A DNA stretch of 64,000 nt from assembly GCF_001995985.1 (NCBI RefSeq), contig NZ_MUFC01000003.1:124001-188000 (forward strand). The letters are read 5' to 3'. Position numbers and translations under genes: made by a program. Within the stretch, counting starts at the first letter, position 1. Every line of letters begins with the position of its first letter. The notes beneath the pieces were generated by a model. That model saw only the letters and a list, made by a program, of their open reading frames with translations. It ran no database searches and was not told the origin of the DNA. The stretch comes from Salinivibrio sharmensis. GTDB lineage: Bacteria > Pseudomonadota > Gammaproteobacteria > Enterobacterales > Vibrionaceae. Positions 28,530-36,460 of this stretch are shown piece after piece.

Positions 28530-28627
28530 AATCCAGGACCTGAAAAGGCCATTAAAGGCTCTCAACGATAATGGCCCGTGTCTGATGGCAGAGCATCTCT
28601 GCATACCTGGAAACAGGGACGATTGTA
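28504..28627 (-). ncRNA. fabB 3' UTR with sRNA-like architecture (candidate FarS counterpart)
   Basis: The 124 bases after the fabB stop contain an internal hairpin, GGCCATT with AATGGCC (28576-28570 and 28553-28547). A short unpaired stretch follows, and then a GC-rich intrinsic terminator with six T. This matches sRNAs cut from mRNA 3' ends. In Vibrio cholerae the sRNA FarS is released from the fabB 3' UTR and represses fadE. Sequence identity with FarS cannot be judged here. Confidence 0.4.
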
Positions 28628-29842
28628 TTAACCGCGATACTTTTCAATCACTAAGGTGGCATTGGTTCCACCAAAGCCAAAGCTGTTTGACATGACACGC
28701 GTCAGTGCTTGCTCACGCGGTTGTGTGACGATATCTAGCCCTTCAGCCGCAGGATCCAAGTTATCAACATTGATACTTGGCGCGACAAAACCTTGCTCTA
28801 GCATCAGGGTTGAGTAAATAGCTTCGTGCACCCCTGCCGCGCCGAGCGCGTGACCTGTCATGGACTTAGTCGCAGAAATCGCAGGGCTCTTACCGCCAAA
28901 CACTTCCTGGATCGCGCCAAGCTCTTTCACATCTCCGACTGGGGTTGAGGTGCCGTGGGTGTTGATGTAATCAACGTCACCATCCACATCTTGCATCGCC
29001 ATATTCATGCAGCGCACTGCGCCTTCACCCGACGGCGCCACCATGTCATAACCGTCGGACGTTGCACCGTAACCGACGATTTCACCATAAATGGTCGCAC
29101 CACGAGCTAGCGCATGCTCCAGCTCTTCCACGACCAGCATGCCGCCACCACCGGAGATCACGAAGCCGTCTCGGTCCGCGTCATAGGTGCGAGATGCCTT
29201 CTGCGGGTCGTCGTTGTATTTGGTTGACAACGCCCCCATGGCGTCAAACATCATGGTCAGTGACCAATCCAGCTCTTCACCGCCACCGGCAAAGACCACA
29301 TCCTGTTTGCCAAGTTGAATCAGCTCAAGGGCGTGACCAATACAATGCGCCGAGGTCGCGCACGCTGAGCTCATGGTGTAATTCACCCCTTTGATTTGAA
29401 ATGGGGTAGCTAGGCACGCAGAGACCGTGGATGACATGGTACGTGGCACCATGTAAGGCCCTACGCGCTTCACGCCTTTTTCCCGCAATGTATCAACCGC
29501 GGTAACTTGGTTAACCGATGACGCGCCACCTGAACCGGCCACTAAGCCAGTTCGTGGGTTAGAAACTTGCTCAGGTGCTAGGCCCGAGTCTTCAATTGCT
29601 TGCTCCATTGCCAAGTAGGCAAAGCCAGCCGCGTCACCCATAAAACGCATTCTTTTGCGATCGATATGGTCGGCTGGGTTGAGTTTGAGATCACCCCAAA
29701 CATTGCTACGCAGTTTCATATCTGCAAACTGCTGAGAAAAGTTAATGCCAGATTTTCCCGCTTTGAGCGACTCCAGCACTTCTTTGACGTTGTTACCAAT
29801 ACTGGAAACAATCCCCATGCCTGTAATGACAGCTCGTTTCAT
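28628..29842 (-). CDS. fabB: 3-oxoacyl-[acyl-carrier-protein] synthase I
   Basis: FabB elongates acyl-ACP by decarboxylative condensation with malonyl-ACP and is needed for unsaturated fatty acid synthesis. The 404-residue ketosynthase starts [17 protein letters not shown]. The nucleophile Cys lies in [12 protein letters not shown] (about residue 160). The two catalytic His lie in [11 protein letters not shown] and [14 protein letters not shown], and the C-terminal [11 protein letters not shown] is present. Type I is favoured over FabF by the N-terminal and active-site wording and by the neighbours pdxB and mnmC, the E. coli fabB context. It is divergent from mnmC across a 118-base gap. Confidence 0.97.
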   Translation of the reverse strand: MKRAVITGMGIVSSIGNNVKEVLESLKAGKSGINFSQQFADMKLRSNVWGDLKLNPADHIDRKRMRFMGDAAGFAYLAMEQAIEDSGLAPEQVSNPRTGLVAGSGGASSVNQVTAVDTLREKGVKRVGPYMVPRTMSSTVSACLATPFQIKGVNYTMSSACATSAHCIGHALELIQLGKQDVVFAGGGEELDWSLTMMFDAMGALSTKYNDDPQKASRTYDADRDGFVISGGGGMLVVEELEHALARGATIYGEIVGYGATSDGYDMVAPSGEGAVRCMNMAMQDVDGDVDYINTHGTSTPVGDVKELGAIQEVFGGKSPAISATKSMTGHALGAAGVHEAIYSTLMLEQGFVAPSINVDNLDPAAEGLDIVTQPREQALTRVMSNSFGFGGTNATLVIEKYRG

Positions 29843-29960
29843 GATGCTTTCCTAGACGTTAATTTCGCAGTGGATGATAGCGTTTTTAAAGCTGATAAGT
29901 GGTCAGCTTTCCTTTGAGCCAGTACAATTTCCCTTTTCCTTTCCTGTGTAAGAGGCATTT

Positions 29961-31961
29961 GTGAGCACTCCCTCGATCGACCACGCAAAAATCAGCTGGA
30001 ATGACACGGGCACGCCCGTTGCGGATCAGTTCGATGACGTCTATTTTTCCAATCACGACGGCTTGGCCGAAACCCGCTACGTGTTCATCGAACAAAATCA
30101 ACTTCCCGCACGTTGGCAAACCGCCACATCGCCCCGGTTTGTGATTGCGGAAACCGGCTTTGGCACTGGGCTCAACTTTCTCGCCACTTGGGCGGCTTTC
30201 GATCAATTCCGTCAAGCCCATCCCGACGCGTCTGTCACCCAGCTTCACTTTATCAGTTTTGAGAAGTACCCCCTGACAGTAGAGGATCTTGCCCGTGCAC
30301 ATCAAGCCTGGCCAGAGCTGGCGAACTACGCTGAACAGCTACGCGCCGACTATCCTGTGCCGCTAGCCGGTTGTCAACGGATCGTGTTGGCTCAAGGTCA
30401 GATTACACTCGATTTGTGGTTTGGTGATATTAAAGATTGGTTACCACAAGTGCCGACGGGCCCGAAAGGGATCGTGGATGCTTGGTATTTAGACGGCTTT
30501 GCCCCGAGTAAAAATCCAGAAATGTGGAATCAAGATTTGTTTAACGGTATGGCAAGGCTTGCACGCGAGCAGTGTACCTGCGCCACCTTCACCGCCGCTG
30601 GCTTTGTGCGTCGTGGCCTTATCGAGGCAGGCTTTGAAATGAAAAAGGTGAAAGGTTTTGGCCACAAGCGAGACATGTTGGCAGGCGCACTACCTGTTCG
30701 CCAAACCCATGCCAGCTACCAGCCTTGGTATGCGCGCCCGCCCGCCCCAACAGCGGACGACATCGCCATTATTGGTGGCGGCATTGCCAGTGCTGCCTTA
30801 ATCACCGCATTGCTGCAACGGGGCAAGCAAGTCACGCTGTATTGCCAAGACCCGCGCCCTGCTGCTGGCGCATCAGGCAACCATCAAGGCGCTATTTACC
30901 CGCTTTTAAATGGCAATAATGATAACTTAAGTCAGTTTTTTGCCCCCGCCTTTTTGTTTTCACGGCAATTTATTCAACGACAAAACGCCCAAGGCGTTGC
31001 TTTTGAACACGACTGGTGTGGGGTGACACAGCTGGGTTACGACGACAAGAGTGCCGCTAAGCTTGCTAAGATGGCCGATGGTGCCTTCCCTGAGGCATTG
31101 GTCACACCGTTAGATGTCGATGGCGTGAGTAAGAAAGTCGGGTTAGAAACCGGGCATGCGGGCGTCTATTACCCGTTAGGGGGATGGATAAGCCCGCAAC
31201 AGTTTACCGCGGGCGTAATCGATAAAGCCATTGCCAGCGGACAGCTACGTGCCCATTTTGATTGCCCTGTGAATGCGCTGACGCAATCGAACAATGGTTG
31301 GACACTCGATACCAGCATTGGTCATGTTTGTCACCAAAATGTGGTGATCGCTAATGGTCATCAAGCAGATAGCTTCAGCCAAACACAACCTATTCCGGTC
31401 TATCCGGTGCGCGGTCAAGTCAGCCATGTGCCTACCAATACCGACCTCAGTAAGCTAAATACGGTACTGTGTTTTGAAGGCTATTTAACGCCGGTCAATC
31501 AAGCAGGAGAGCATTGCTTGGGGGCCAGTTACAGTCGAAATAATGCCGACCTCACTTTCCAAGCTGACGACCAAACCGAAAACCAACAGCGTCTCACCGG
31601 TTGTATTGATACCGGCTGGGCGCGTGACGTGCCGGTTGCAAAACAAGGACGTGTGGGCGTACGCTGCGCCAGTCGCGACCATTTACCTTTTGTGGGCAAC
31701 GTGTGTGATTACGACGCCTTGGTTTCCGCCTACCAAACCTTGCAAAAAGACAAAGAAAGAGCGAATTCCGTTCCCGTTTATCCAGGGTTATTTTGCTTAC
31801 TGGGGCTCGGCTCTCGCGGCCTCACCTCCGCCCCATTGGTGGCAGAAGTGCTAGCTGCGCAGCTGTGTGACGAGCCTTTGCCTTTACCTCAGTCGGTTCT
31901 GGACACGCTGCATCCAGGACGGATGTGGGTCCGTAAGCTGCTAAAAGGCAAAGCACTATAG
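29961..31961 (+). CDS. mnmC: Bifunctional tRNA (mnm5s2U34) methyltransferase / cmnm5U demodifying oxidoreductase
   Basis: MnmC performs the last two steps of mnm5s2U34 formation in tRNAs for Lys, Glu, Gln, Arg, Leu and Gly. The N-terminal SAM methyltransferase (about 1-240) has VIAETGFGTGLNFLATW and the DAWYLDGFAPSKNPEMW motif. The C-terminal FAD oxidoreductase (about 265-666) has the dinucleotide fold IAIIGGGIASAALITALLQR and ends with LLGLGSRGLTSAPL. The length of 666 is close to 668 in E. coli. The start is GTG 29961 with AGAGG in front. It is divergent from fabB. Confidence 0.97.
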   Translation: MSTPSIDHAKISWNDTGTPVADQFDDVYFSNHDGLAETRYVFIEQNQLPARWQTATSPRFVIAETGFGTGLNFLATWAAFDQFRQAHPDASVTQLHFISFEKYPLTVEDLARAHQAWPELANYAEQLRADYPVPLAGCQRIVLAQGQITLDLWFGDIKDWLPQVPTGPKGIVDAWYLDGFAPSKNPEMWNQDLFNGMARLAREQCTCATFTAAGFVRRGLIEAGFEMKKVKGFGHKRDMLAGALPVRQTHASYQPWYARPPAPTADDIAIIGGGIASAALITALLQRGKQVTLYCQDPRPAAGASGNHQGAIYPLLNGNNDNLSQFFAPAFLFSRQFIQRQNAQGVAFEHDWCGVTQLGYDDKSAAKLAKMADGAFPEALVTPLDVDGVSKKVGLETGHAGVYYPLGGWISPQQFTAGVIDKAIASGQLRAHFDCPVNALTQSNNGWTLDTSIGHVCHQNVVIANGHQADSFSQTQPIPVYPVRGQVSHVPTNTDLSKLNTVLCFEGYLTPVNQAGEHCLGASYSRNNADLTFQADDQTENQQRLTGCIDTGWARDVPVAKQGRVGVRCASRDHLPFVGNVCDYDALVSAYQTLQKDKERANSVPVYPGLFCLLGLGSRGLTSAPLVAEVLAAQLCDEPLPLPQSVLDTLHPGRMWVRKLLKGKAL

Positions 31962-31982
31962 CAGCCCTCGAACAAGGTCAAC

Positions 31983-32016
31983 AAAAAAGCCATCGTCAAG
32001 GCGATGGCTTTCCTTT
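31983..32016. terminator. Bidirectional terminator between mnmC and yfcL
   Basis: AGCCATCG (31988-31995) pairs with CGATGGCT (32002-32009). A six-base A run on the left gives a U tail for minus-strand transcripts, and a T-rich stretch on the right does the same for plus-strand transcripts. It lies in the convergent gap. Confidence 0.8.
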
Positions 32017-32070
32017 TGCCAAGAGGTATCGTATGCAATACCTCCTAGTGCCCCATTTTAAAACAGCGAG

Positions 32071-32349
32071 TTACGCGTCTTTTTCCACTTGCTGCTGCAG
32101 TAAATCCCAAAGCGCGCCCACCAAGCGCTGGTCGCCAGGAGACAGCTCGCTGGCATTGTCAGATAGGCTGGCATCGACGCGCGCTTTCAATGCTGATACC
32201 TCATCAACGCCTTCCAACTCACAGTCCGCTGCCGCTAAAGAAACGTGGCCACGTAAATAGCCACTGGCAAACAATTCATCGTCTGAGGCGGTTTCTACCA
32301 TCTCATCGATTAACGCTAAAATGCGTGCTTCGTAGTCTTGAACTTTCAT
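32071..32349 (-). CDS. yfcL: YfcL family protein
   Basis: This is a 92-residue acidic, mostly helical protein starting MKVQDYEARILALIDEMVET, with the conserved LFASGYLRGHVSLAAADCE segment (about 26-44). Its function is unknown. It begins four bases after the epmC stop, so the two are probably cotranscribed. The mnmC-yfcL-epmC order is the same as in E. coli, which supports the name. Confidence 0.85.
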   Translation of the reverse strand: MKVQDYEARILALIDEMVETASDDELFASGYLRGHVSLAAADCELEGVDEVSALKARVDASLSDNASELSPGDQRLVGALWDLLQQQVEKDA

Positions 32350-32353
32350 CTTT

Positions 32354-32905
32354 TTAACCTTGGCTTGGCAACGTAAAGGTATCTGGCGTCAACGGTGCAA
32401 CACCATAAAAGTCTCGCAAGGTATCAGAAAACTGCTTGGCGCGCACGGGTAAAGCTGGGCTTGCTTCAGTGTCAGAGATATAGGCGATCACTTGCTGGCG
32501 GACTTTATCAGTAAACGCGTGGCGATCGGGCTCCACCCCACTTAAGTTGTCGCAGCTTACTTGAAAGCGAAACCCACAGCTTGCAGAGAGAATCCACTCA
32601 ATCGCTTGTGGCTTCACTTCTACGGCCTCAAAGGCGGCTTGCGTGTCAGCGTCACGACCGTCTGGATGATACCAATAACCATAATCCTCAAGTTGACGAC
32701 GTTTCTCACCGGCAATGGTCCAGTGCGCCACTTCATGTAATGCGGAAGCAAAAAAACCACGCGCAAAAATCACACGATGATGAGGATGATCTGCATCGGC
32801 AGGTAAGTAAATAGGCTCATCCCCGCCACGCACCAGCTCAGTATTGAAAGAGGCAAGAAAGGTTTGGTTAAAAAGTTGGATCAAGTCGTGAAAATCGTGG
32901 GTCAT
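32354..32905 (-). CDS. epmC: Elongation factor P hydroxylase EpmC
   Basis: EpmC hydroxylates the beta-lysylated lysine of elongation factor P, the last step of that modification. The 183-residue protein has the probable metal-binding HEVAHW motif (about residues 57-62) preceded by IFARGFFASAL. It also has the family blocks YGYWYHPDGRDADTQAAFE and EVKPQAIEWILSASCGFRF. It lies between aroC and yfcL on the minus strand, an E. coli-like position. The hydroxylation is not essential for EF-P function in E. coli. Confidence 0.9.
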   Translation of the reverse strand: MTHDFHDLIQLFNQTFLASFNTELVRGGDEPIYLPADADHPHHRVIFARGFFASALHEVAHWTIAGEKRRQLEDYGYWYHPDGRDADTQAAFEAVEVKPQAIEWILSASCGFRFQVSCDNLSGVEPDRHAFTDKVRQQVIAYISDTEASPALPVRAKQFSDTLRDFYGVAPLTPDTFTLPSQG

Positions 32906-32925
32906 AATCTAAAACAATAACAACA

Positions 32926-32954
32926 CCCCATCTATCCAAAACGACAGATGGGTT
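32926..32954 (-). terminator. Possible terminator after aroC
   Basis: CCCATCT (32927-32933) pairs with AGATGGG (32946-32952). On the minus strand a T-rich but interrupted tail follows. It sits 29 bases past the aroC stop, in front of epmC. The missing T run makes the call uncertain. Confidence 0.45.
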
Positions 32955-32982
32955 TAAGGAAGATGAAACGTTTGGGTTATCG

Positions 32983-34044
32983 CTATGCGCCCATTTGGCC
33001 GCGATGACGGAGCAAGTGGTCCATCAGCACAATCGCTACCATGGCTTCAGCGATAGGTATCGCCCGGATCCCCACACACGGATCGTGACGACCACGTGTC
33101 ACCACATCGGTAGACTCTCCGTTAACGTCAATACTTTTGCCCGGCACGGTGATACTCGAAGTAGGCTTTAACGCTAAATGTGCCACCAATGGCTGGCCTG
33201 AAGAGATCCCACCAAGAATGCCTCCCGCATGGTTTGAGGCAAAGCCGTCAGGGTGAATTTCATCGCGATGTTCACTGCCACGCTGATTCACCACATCAAA
33301 ACCATCTCCAATTTCGACTCCTTTCACCGCGTTAATGCCCATCAACGCATGAGCAATGTCCGCATCTAAGCGATAAAATACCGGCTCGCCAAGGCCGACA
33401 GGAAGGTTTTCTGCCACCACGGTGAGCTTGGCACCAATCGAGTCGCCGTCTTTTTTGAGTTGACGAATAAGTGCGTCTAGTTCATCGATCTTATTCACAT
33501 CTGGGCAGAAAAAGGGATTTTGCTCAACTTGTTCCCAATCCACCGTATCGATGGTCACCTCTCCCATTTGCGCCAGGTAAGCACGCACTTGAATACCGTG
33601 CACTTGCGCCAGGTATTTTTTAGCCACCGCGCCTGCAGCCACGCGCATCGCCGTTTCACGCGCTGACGAGCGGCCGCCCCCGCGGTAATCGCGGATGCCA
33701 TATTTATGGTGATAGGTGTAGTCTGCGTGACCTGGGCGAAACACATCTTTGATTTTGGAGTAATCTTTGGAGCGCTGATCGGTATTTTCGATCATCAGAC
33801 CTATCGATGTGCCCGTTGTTTGACCTTCAAACACCCCGGAAAGGATTTTCACCGCATCAGGCTCACGCCGCTGAGTGGTGTATTTAGACGTGCCAGGACG
33901 GCGTCGGTCTAGATCATGCTGCATGTCCGCTTCGCTCAGCGCTAATCCAGGCGGGCAGCCGTCAATAATAGCGCCCAGTGCGACACCGTGACTCTCTCCA
34001 AAGGTCGTAACGCGAAAAATTTGTCCTATCGTGTTGCCTGCCAT
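32983..34044 (-). CDS. aroC: Chorismate synthase
   Basis: AroC converts 5-enolpyruvylshikimate-3-phosphate to chorismate, the last shared step of aromatic amino acid synthesis, using reduced FMN. The 353-residue protein starts [20 protein letters not shown]. It has the signatures [20 protein letters not shown] and [15 protein letters not shown], and the C-terminal TKGRHDPC-type segment reads [16 protein letters not shown] 34044 has GAGGAAGG just upstream. The open frame continues to a TTG at 34146, adding 34 residues that the family lacks. A terminator after prmB suggests aroC has its own promoter. Confidence 0.97.
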   Translation of the reverse strand: MAGNTIGQIFRVTTFGESHGVALGAIIDGCPPGLALSEADMQHDLDRRRPGTSKYTTQRREPDAVKILSGVFEGQTTGTSIGLMIENTDQRSKDYSKIKDVFRPGHADYTYHHKYGIRDYRGGGRSSARETAMRVAAGAVAKKYLAQVHGIQVRAYLAQMGEVTIDTVDWEQVEQNPFFCPDVNKIDELDALIRQLKKDGDSIGAKLTVVAENLPVGLGEPVFYRLDADIAHALMGINAVKGVEIGDGFDVVNQRGSEHRDEIHPDGFASNHAGGILGGISSGQPLVAHLALKPTSSITVPGKSIDVNGESTDVVTRGRHDPCVGIRAIPIAEAMVAIVLMDHLLRHRGQMGA

Positions 34045-34171
34045 GCCTTCCTCTGTTTGCCTGATGGGCATTGTTGTGTTTTTGCGTACTTTGTTAGCAA
34101 TTAACCATAAAGCAATCAAAGACGCAAAGAAAATCCAGGTGAGCAACGGAGCGACTGCAAGCGCTAGATGC

Positions 34172-34200
34172 TAAAAAGCCAGCACGAGGCTGGCTTTATA
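34172..34200 (-). terminator. Intrinsic terminator after prmB
   Basis: AAAGCCAGC (34175-34183) pairs with GCTGGCTTT (34189-34197) around a five-base loop, and the minus strand continues with a T run. It lies about 25 bases after the prmB stop. Confidence 0.8.
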
Positions 34201-34222
34201 TCATGATCGGCGGGTACTGCCT

Positions 34223-35155
34223 CTAATCGCGATAAAGGGCAAATTCATCGGCACACGCAACGAGGTCTTGTCGGTTGATCATAAACACCCCATGGCCACC
34301 GTTTTCAAACTCAATCCACTGCAAAGGTAAATGACCGTATTGCTCTTGCATGTGTACAATCGAATTACCGACCTCACAAACCAACACGCCATCGTCTGTC
34401 AGATAATCGGGTGCATTGGCAAGCATCCGACGCACCAGTTTCAACCCATCAGTGCCCGCGGCAAGGCCCAGCTCAGGTTCGTGGCGAAACTCGTCCGGCA
34501 AATCGTCCATATCTTCCGCATCGACGTAGGGAGGGTTGCTTACGATTAAATCGTATTTATCTTGTGGCACATCTTTAAGCAGATCCGACCGCATCGGGAT
34601 AACTTGCTCTTCCAAGCCATGATCCTGGATATTGATTTCAGCCACATCCAGCGCATCGGTGGAGATATCTACCGCATCGATCTCTGCCTCTGGGAACGCA
34701 TAGGCACAGGCAATAGCGATACAACCACTGCCAGTGCACAGGTCCATAACCCGGCGTGGAGGTTGAGGCAAGATGCCAGCGAATTCTTGCTGGATAAGCT
34801 CACCTATCGGAGAGCGTGGCACCAGCACACGCTCGTCGACAAAAAATTCCAAACCACAAAAGTACGCTTTGTTGGTTAAGTATGCGACTGGGGTTTTATC
34901 GTTGATACGCGCGATAACACGCTCAACGATACGATGTTTTTCACTGGTGGTCAGGCGGGAAAAGCGCGTCTCTGAGGGCACATCAATTGGCAAGTACAGT
35001 GTCGGTAACACCAGCTGGACCGCTTCATCCCACGCGTTGTCAGTGCCATGGCCATAAAACAGCCCCGCCGCATTGAAGCGACTGACTGTCCAGCGCAGCA
35101 TGTCTTGCAGCGTGTGTAACTCGCTGACCACTTCTTCAGTAAAAATCGTATCCAC
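34223..35155 (-). CDS. prmB: Ribosomal protein uL3 N5-glutamine methyltransferase
   Basis: PrmB methylates a glutamine of ribosomal protein L3 with SAM and takes part in 50S assembly. It has the SAM-binding segment [20 protein letters not shown] and the catalytic NPPY motif ([19 protein letters not shown]), followed by the PrmB-type [18 protein letters not shown] start at GTG 35155 because a GGAGG lies five bases in front of it. This gives exactly 310 residues, the E. coli length, beginning [13 protein letters not shown], comparable to E. coli MDKIFVDEAVNEL. ATG codons upstream are in frame but add unconserved residues. It is divergent from smrB, as in E. coli. Confidence 0.95.
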   Translation of the reverse strand: MDTIFTEEVVSELHTLQDMLRWTVSRFNAAGLFYGHGTDNAWDEAVQLVLPTLYLPIDVPSETRFSRLTTSEKHRIVERVIARINDKTPVAYLTNKAYFCGLEFFVDERVLVPRSPIGELIQQEFAGILPQPPRRVMDLCTGSGCIAIACAYAFPEAEIDAVDISTDALDVAEINIQDHGLEEQVIPMRSDLLKDVPQDKYDLIVSNPPYVDAEDMDDLPDEFRHEPELGLAAGTDGLKLVRRMLANAPDYLTDDGVLVCEVGNSIVHMQEQYGHLPLQWIEFENGGHGVFMINRQDLVACADEFALYRD

Positions 35156-35275
35156 ATTGGCCTCCATCGGCTTCATGCAATTTGGGGTCGCCCTTTGACG
35201 CGAGGTCAGTACAATAAGCAGCATTTTGAGCTGGCTGAATGTACAATTCAGGTTATCACCTCGGAGACAGTTTTT

Positions 35276-35806
35276 ATGAGCAAAAAACCATCGATGACGG
35301 AAGAGGACTTAGCGCTATTCCGCGATGCCGTCAAAGGCGCAAAAAAGTTGGAGCAGGATACCATAAACCCGCCACAACGCCAGACGACCAAGCCGCGCAA
35401 ACAACGTCAGTTTGAACGGCAAAGTAGCGATCATGCGTTTTATTTTTCCGATGAGTTCGAGCCGCTGCTCAGTGAATCAGGCCCGATGCAATACGCCCGC
35501 CAGGATGTCTCTAAATACGAGGTCAAGCGGCTTCGTCGTGGTGTGTATGTGCCCGATATCTATCTCGATTTACACGGGATGACCCAAACAGAAGCGAAGC
35601 GAGAGCTGGGGGCGATGCTCGCAGCCTGCGTCAAAGACGGTATTCGCTGTGCCAGCGTGATGCACGGGATCGGCAAACGGGTACTTAAAGACAAGATCCC
35701 CCTGTGGTTAGCGCAACACCCTAGTGTAATGGCATTCCACCAAGCGCCAAGAGAATTTGGTGGTGATGGCGCCTTGCTGGTATTGATAGAAGTGCCCGAG
35801 CGCTAG
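35276..35806 (+). CDS. smrB: Ribosome rescue endonuclease SmrB
   Basis: SmrB cleaves mRNA between collided ribosomes, so that stalled ribosomes can be rescued. The 176-residue protein has an unstructured ribosome-binding N-terminus ([20 protein letters not shown]). The Smr domain (about 95-175) carries the signature [15 protein letters not shown] and [23 protein letters not shown] 35276 is used because GGAG precedes it and the E. coli protein begins at the matching place; the frame is open upstream to 35195. It is divergent from prmB. Confidence 0.93.
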   Translation: MSKKPSMTEEDLALFRDAVKGAKKLEQDTINPPQRQTTKPRKQRQFERQSSDHAFYFSDEFEPLLSESGPMQYARQDVSKYEVKRLRRGVYVPDIYLDLHGMTQTEAKRELGAMLAACVKDGIRCASVMHGIGKRVLKDKIPLWLAQHPSVMAFHQAPREFGGDGALLVLIEVPER

Positions 35807-35844
35807 AAGCCGTGGTTGGCTCACGCCCCTTTTCCACTCGCCGA

Positions 35845-36324
35845 TTAAAGCTGTCGCGGCGACATATGTGCGCTCATTGATGCCTGCTGGGTCGAGGTAT
35901 TCACATCAAGCACCGCCATGGCTGACGTGGCAAACATCGGTGGCTGTCCTCCTTGGACCCACTCATTGGTGAGATAACCGACTAACGGTAAGTGCGATAT
36001 CACCAAGACGACACTGAGTTTTTCTACCTCAATCATCGCGTTCAAATAATCATAAACACGGCCGCTTTGCCCATAAGGGGTGATCTCTTGTTCAGTGATC
36101 ACCTCCCCTGCATCGGGTAATAAAGGCGCACAGACTTGCCATGTTTGCTGCGCACGTAAGTAAGGACTCACCAGTACTTTATCAATCGCTTGCCCATCTA
36201 ACTGTTGACTCAGCCAGCTAGCCATCTGCTTACTTTGCTGTTCACCATTAGCAGTTAGCGCGCGGTCACTGTCACTGGCGGCAAATGCTTGCGCTTCACC
36301 GTGACGCATGATGATTAATTTCAT
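35845..36324 (-). CDS. sixA: Phosphohistidine phosphatase SixA
   Basis: SixA removes phosphate from histidine phosphotransfer proteins; in E. coli the targets are ArcB and the nitrogen phosphotransferase protein NPr. The 159-residue histidine-phosphatase-superfamily protein has the catalytic RHG motif at the N-terminus (MKLIIMRHGEAQAFAASDSD), LVSPYLRAQQTW and VVLVISHLPLVGYL with the second catalytic His. ATG 36324 gives the family start; a GTG at 36339 is the alternative, and neither has a well-placed ribosome-binding sequence. It is convergent with smrB and keeps the E. coli smrB-sixA-fadJ neighbourhood. Confidence 0.9.
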   Translation of the reverse strand: MKLIIMRHGEAQAFAASDSDRALTANGEQQSKQMASWLSQQLDGQAIDKVLVSPYLRAQQTWQVCAPLLPDAGEVITEQEITPYGQSGRVYDYLNAMIEVEKLSVVLVISHLPLVGYLTNEWVQGGQPPMFATSAMAVLDVNTSTQQASMSAHMSPRQL

Positions 36325-36460
36325 TGCCTTAATACCCACATTAATATGCTGCGATTAGCTGCATGCTACCAAGGTCAATGCCAAAAGACCAAATAAGTGG
36401 TTTGCGACTCTGGTCACTGGTAGTCATACTTACTATTAACTTATTTACTGTGATAGTGAG

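Noticed and set aside
29891-29911. Possible FadR site in the fabB-mnmC gap (AGCTGACC half-site)
   Set aside because: Only one half resembles the FadR consensus; the other half does not pair, so evidence is too weak beside the fadI site.
34045-34146. In-frame 34-residue hydrophobic extension before aroC, resembling a membrane helix
   Set aside because: It has only a TTG start, the true ATG has GAGGAAGG, and chorismate synthases start at MAGNTIG. It may be a chance or a decayed leader.
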